Source: W0P28-013 sp963593685
Lineage (GTDB): Bacteria > Bacteroidota > Bacteroidia > Bacteroidales > Paludibacteraceae
Direction: 5' to 3'
DNA length: 6,737 nucleotides
NCBI GenBank assembly: GCA_963593685.1
Contig: CAVBBP010000080.1
Location: 1 to 6,737, forward strand
This document shows, in pieces, positions 4,888-6,737 of the stretch. The number at the start of each line of letters is the position of its first letter. Position 1 is the stretch's first letter. The notes below the pieces were generated by a model. The model saw nothing but the letters and a program-made list of their open reading frames with translations, had not been told where the DNA came from and made no database searches. The translations under genes and the position numbers were made by a program.

Positions 4888-5598
4888 ATGGCAATCACAA
4901 AATCTTTCCGCCCGTCCGACGATGATGCAGCACTCTTTGCATCGCTTTTCGATGGACAAAACCTAACCACCAGCGAACAATTTCACGCACTGGTTACTGC
5001 TATGGCAGCACAACGCAACGGCCAACAAGCCGAGTGCGTAAACAACGAAACGGCAGAGCGTTTACAACAGATAGAACAGGTTGTAAACACCATTGCCCAA
5101 GAGTACGAAACCGACCCCGAAAAACTGCTCGAAACTTGCCGCGTTTACAAACAACGCTTCGCCGAGTTGCAAGCCGAAACAGAGCGTTTACAAAGTGTAA
5201 ACGCCGAGTTGCAACGCGTAAACGCCGACCTGTCTACAAGTGTAAACGAGTTGCAAACGCGTGTAAACGGGTTGCAGACAACCCTGTCTACACTGTCTAC
5301 AACCCTGAAAACAGATGTAAACACGCTGCAAACAGGTGTAATCAACGGTGTAATCACCATTGGTTTACAACCGTTTACGCGTAAACTGCTCGATTTGACC
5401 GTGCAACGACTGGCCGAACGGTACAAAAAAGAGGTGTCGGCCGAACAAATTTTGTCAGATATGTTCATACGCTACACCGTGTTTCAATATACGCAATGGT
5501 TTTACCCATTTGTAATCAGCGACCGCGAAATCGTCGAAATCGTCAATGAATACAACCCCGAAATCACCACCATCGGGCAGGTGCGCAAACTGTTTTGA
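4888..5598 (+). CDS. long coiled-coil protein, 236 residues
   Basis: The N-terminus (MAITKSFRPSDDDAALFASLFD, to about residue 50) looks globular. Residues about 55-155 form a coiled coil with 7-residue periodicity (VNAELQR, VNADLST, SVNELQT, RVNGLQT). Residues about 160-236 are a second, aromatic-rich domain (TVFQYTQWFYPF). There is no signal peptide or membrane segment. The ATG at 4888 follows an A-rich leader. It is the first gene of the right operon; the next starts two bases after its stop. The layout recalls plasmid partition or scaffold proteins with a head, a coiled coil and a tail, such as KfrA, but I see no firm family match. The coiled-coil DNA is packed with GTTTAC/GTAAAC sites in different reading frames, so this stretch may also be a protein-binding site. 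Confidence 0.85.
   Translation: MAITKSFRPSDDDAALFASLFDGQNLTTSEQFHALVTAMAAQRNGQQAECVNNETAERLQQIEQVVNTIAQEYETDPEKLLETCRVYKQRFAELQAETERLQSVNAELQRVNADLSTSVNELQTRVNGLQTTLSTLSTTLKTDVNTLQTGVINGVITIGLQPFTRKLLDLTVQRLAERYKKEVSAEQILSDMFIRYTVFQYTQWFYPFVISDREIVEIVNEYNPEITTIGQVRKLF
5038..5386. repeat. cluster of GTTTAC/GTAAAC motifs inside a coding region
   Basis: The hexamer GTAAAC or its complement GTTTAC begins at 5038, 5060, 5083, 5143, 5186, 5197, 5218, 5242, 5263, 5317, 5363, 5373 and 5381: 13 copies in 349 bp. Two pairs form palindromes: CGTTTACA-AAG-TGTAAACG (5185-5203) and GTTTACGCGTAAAC (5373-5386). Eight copies are in codon frame 0 (Val-Asn or Val-Tyr), four in frame 1 (such as Arg-Leu-Gln) and one in frame 2, so protein sequence alone does not explain them. 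Isolated copies recur at 5722 (GTTTAC), 5998 and 6265 (GTAAAC). Confidence 0.75.
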
Positions 5599-5600
5599 AC

Positions 5601-5891
5601 ATGGAAAACAAACTCGATTTTTCGACCAAAATGAAACTGGCGGCGGTGAAACCGCTACTGCCAATGGTACGCCCATCGGCGCAAAAGTTTTTCGATACGC
5701 TACTCGCCGACACACGCACCCGTTTACAGATAGAACAGGGCGAAGTTCAGGCCGCACTGGTATGTTTCAGCGCAGGCAACGGCGAAATACTTTTTTGCGC
5801 TGCCGCACTCGATGCCGATAACCGCATTGTGCGCATTGTGGAACAGCGCACACTCGACGACCTAATGAAAACCATAACCTCTATTCTTTAA
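5601..5891 (+). CDS. hypothetical protein, 96 residues
   Basis: I do not recognise it. It begins MENKLDFSTKMKLAAVKPLL and ends RTLDDLMKTITSIL. An amphipathic helical N-terminal half (to about residue 45) is followed by a strand-rich part (AALVCFSAGNGEILFCAAAL, then NRIVRIVEQ) and a final helix, suggesting a small alpha/beta domain. There are no catalytic motifs or clear membrane segment. The ATG at 5601 lies two bases after the preceding stop; a TTG at 5595, overlapping that stop, would add two residues and is less likely. Its stop is four bases before the next ATG, so it is a middle gene of a compact operon. Its RLQIEQ segment echoes RLQQIEQ in the coiled-coil protein and shares the codons around a GTTTAC site. 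Confidence 0.75.
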   Translation: MENKLDFSTKMKLAAVKPLLPMVRPSAQKFFDTLLADTRTRLQIEQGEVQAALVCFSAGNGEILFCAAALDADNRIVRIVEQRTLDDLMKTITSIL

Positions 5892-5895
5892 TCGT

Positions 5896-6402
5896 ATGCT
5901 ACAAAATTTGATGGAACAACCGCAAGCCGAAACCACCGAAACGCCAGCGGAAAACGGCGGCAACTACCACTTTTTTACAGGCGAAATGAACGACTTTGTA
6001 AACGAAATGGCCGAAGAAAAAGAGGACATGGGTATTCCTGTGGACGATACGCCCGACGAAGAACCCGAACCCACGCCCCCCGAACCGCCAGTGTCGGCGC
6101 GTGGGCGCAAACTCTCGGCGCAATTTGTGGCACGCATGGCCGACGGCCTATTTTCGCACACACTGCAATTTGTGGCAAAAGAGGACAGCAACGCCCGATT
6201 TTCGCGCCTGAAAGACGAGATGATGGACGATTTTGTCGATGCCATCGACTACTACTGCCAACAGGTAAACGGCGAAATACCACCATCGATGATGATAGTG
6301 ATATGTGTGGTGATGATGTACGGAATACAGATACCCGATGCGCTGCGCCTACGCAAACAGCACGAACTCGAAGAAAAAGCCGAACAGGACGATGAACGAT
6401 AA
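5896..6402 (+). CDS. acidic protein with a hydrophobic C-terminal segment, 168 residues
   Basis: The N-terminal third is acidic and, around residues 45-65, rich in Pro and Glu (PDEEPEPTPPEPP), so probably unstructured. A basic patch (ARGRKLSAQF) opens a helical domain. Near residues 131-148 lies a hydrophobic run (SMMIVICVVMMYGIQI), long enough to cross a membrane or be a buried helix, followed by a charged tail ending EEKAEQDDER. The start at 5896 gives the longest form; the ATG at 5911 (MEQPQAE) has an A-rich leader and may be the true one. Its 3' end overlaps the following ATPase gene by 11 bases, implying coupled translation. A membrane or virion protein that partners the ATPase is a reasonable inference, but no family is recognised. 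Confidence 0.75.
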   Translation: MLQNLMEQPQAETTETPAENGGNYHFFTGEMNDFVNEMAEEKEDMGIPVDDTPDEEPEPTPPEPPVSARGRKLSAQFVARMADGLFSHTLQFVAKEDSNARFSRLKDEMMDDFVDAIDYYCQQVNGEIPPSMMIVICVVMMYGIQIPDALRLRKQHELEEKAEQDDER

Positions 6403-6737
6403 CGCCGCACCCACATACGCCGTCGGTCGCCGTGCCAAATGTATCTGCCTCATCGGAGCAAACGGCACAGGCAAAAGCACGCTGGCCGTTACACTCATGA
6501 ACCGCCAGCCGCGCGGCCTGATACTGCTGCCATCGTTCGACAACTGGGCGGTGCAGTTTGCACCGTGCGCCTGTGCTCGCAAAAGCGATTTCGACTTTGT
6601 AGGCATACATCACCGCATTATGGACAGCGGCAACATTGCAGCGTTCGACGCTATCTATAAGCACTTTACCGACGGTCTGCTCGTGTGCGACGACCCACTG
6701 ACCTACACGCCAAAAAATCTCGAAGACCACCCGCTAA
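6392..6737 (+). CDS. P-loop ATPase, N-terminal part (cut by window end)
   Basis: An open frame from ATG 6392 runs to the end of the window without a stop, giving 115 residues. Walker A is GANGTGKST at residues 22-30, preceded by a beta strand (KCICLI). A likely Walker B is GLLVCDD at 95-101. Only about 70 residues separate the two, as in compact motor ATPases. The N-terminal position of the P-loop and the neighbouring hydrophobic protein recall viral packaging ATPases of the FtsK/HerA type or Zot-like assembly ATPases of filamentous phage; a partition or transfer ATPase is also possible. The rest of the gene is needed to decide. It overlaps the upstream gene by 11 bases and is the last visible gene of the operon. 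Confidence 0.8.
   Translation, partial: MNDNAAPTYAVGRRAKCICLIGANGTGKSTLAVTLMNRQPRGLILLPSFDNWAVQFAPCACARKSDFDFVGIHHRIMDSGNIAAFDAIYKHFTDGLLVCDDPLTYTPKNLEDHPL

Noticed and set aside
5975..6730. Open frame on the - strand, 251 codons
   Set aside because: It is antisense to the acidic protein and the P-loop ATPase, whose Walker motifs establish the + strand as coding.

Overview
The window looks like part of a Bacteroidota (probably Bacteroidales) mobile element: a plasmid, an integrated element or a small phage. The signs are gene starts without Shine-Dalgarno sequences but with A-rich leaders, promoter-like TAnnTTTG boxes, and spacers built from short AT-rich tandem repeats of the kind common between genes in Bacteroidales. 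All convincing genes are on the + strand. No integrase, relaxase, tRNA, rRNA, CRISPR array or insertion sequence is visible.

Left part (1-1172). A possible gene tail (1-72) runs into a small helix-turn-helix-like gene (72-308). A repeat-rich spacer follows, then a 65-residue gene of unknown function (480-677), then about 500 bp of mosaic repeats. The end of that stretch holds a possible 51-residue ORF (1011-1166) that is also consistent with being repeat sequence.

Replication cassette (1173-4398). Three genes are joined by ATGA stop/start overlaps: a 71-residue helix-turn-helix-like protein, a 79-residue protein of unknown function, and a 925-residue replication protein with a TOPRIM-type primase domain and an SF3-type helicase. 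A GC-rich hairpin terminator follows.

Control region (4399-4887). This has no gene. It holds four GGGTACAAA direct repeats spaced exactly 11 bp apart with inverted copies nearby, an AT-rich stretch, a + strand promoter (TAATTTTG), and what looks like a small structured RNA gene on the - strand with its own TAnnTTTG box and terminator. It is the best candidate for the origin and copy-control region.

Right operon (4888-6737). Four tightly packed genes follow: a long coiled-coil protein whose gene carries a dense array of GTTTAC/GTAAAC sites, a 96-residue unknown, an acidic protein with a hydrophobic segment, and the start of a P-loop ATPase cut off by the window end. The ATPase could be a packaging, assembly or partition motor; the sequence here does not decide which. 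I infer that the left cassette replicates the element, the middle controls it, and the right operon serves segregation or particle assembly.
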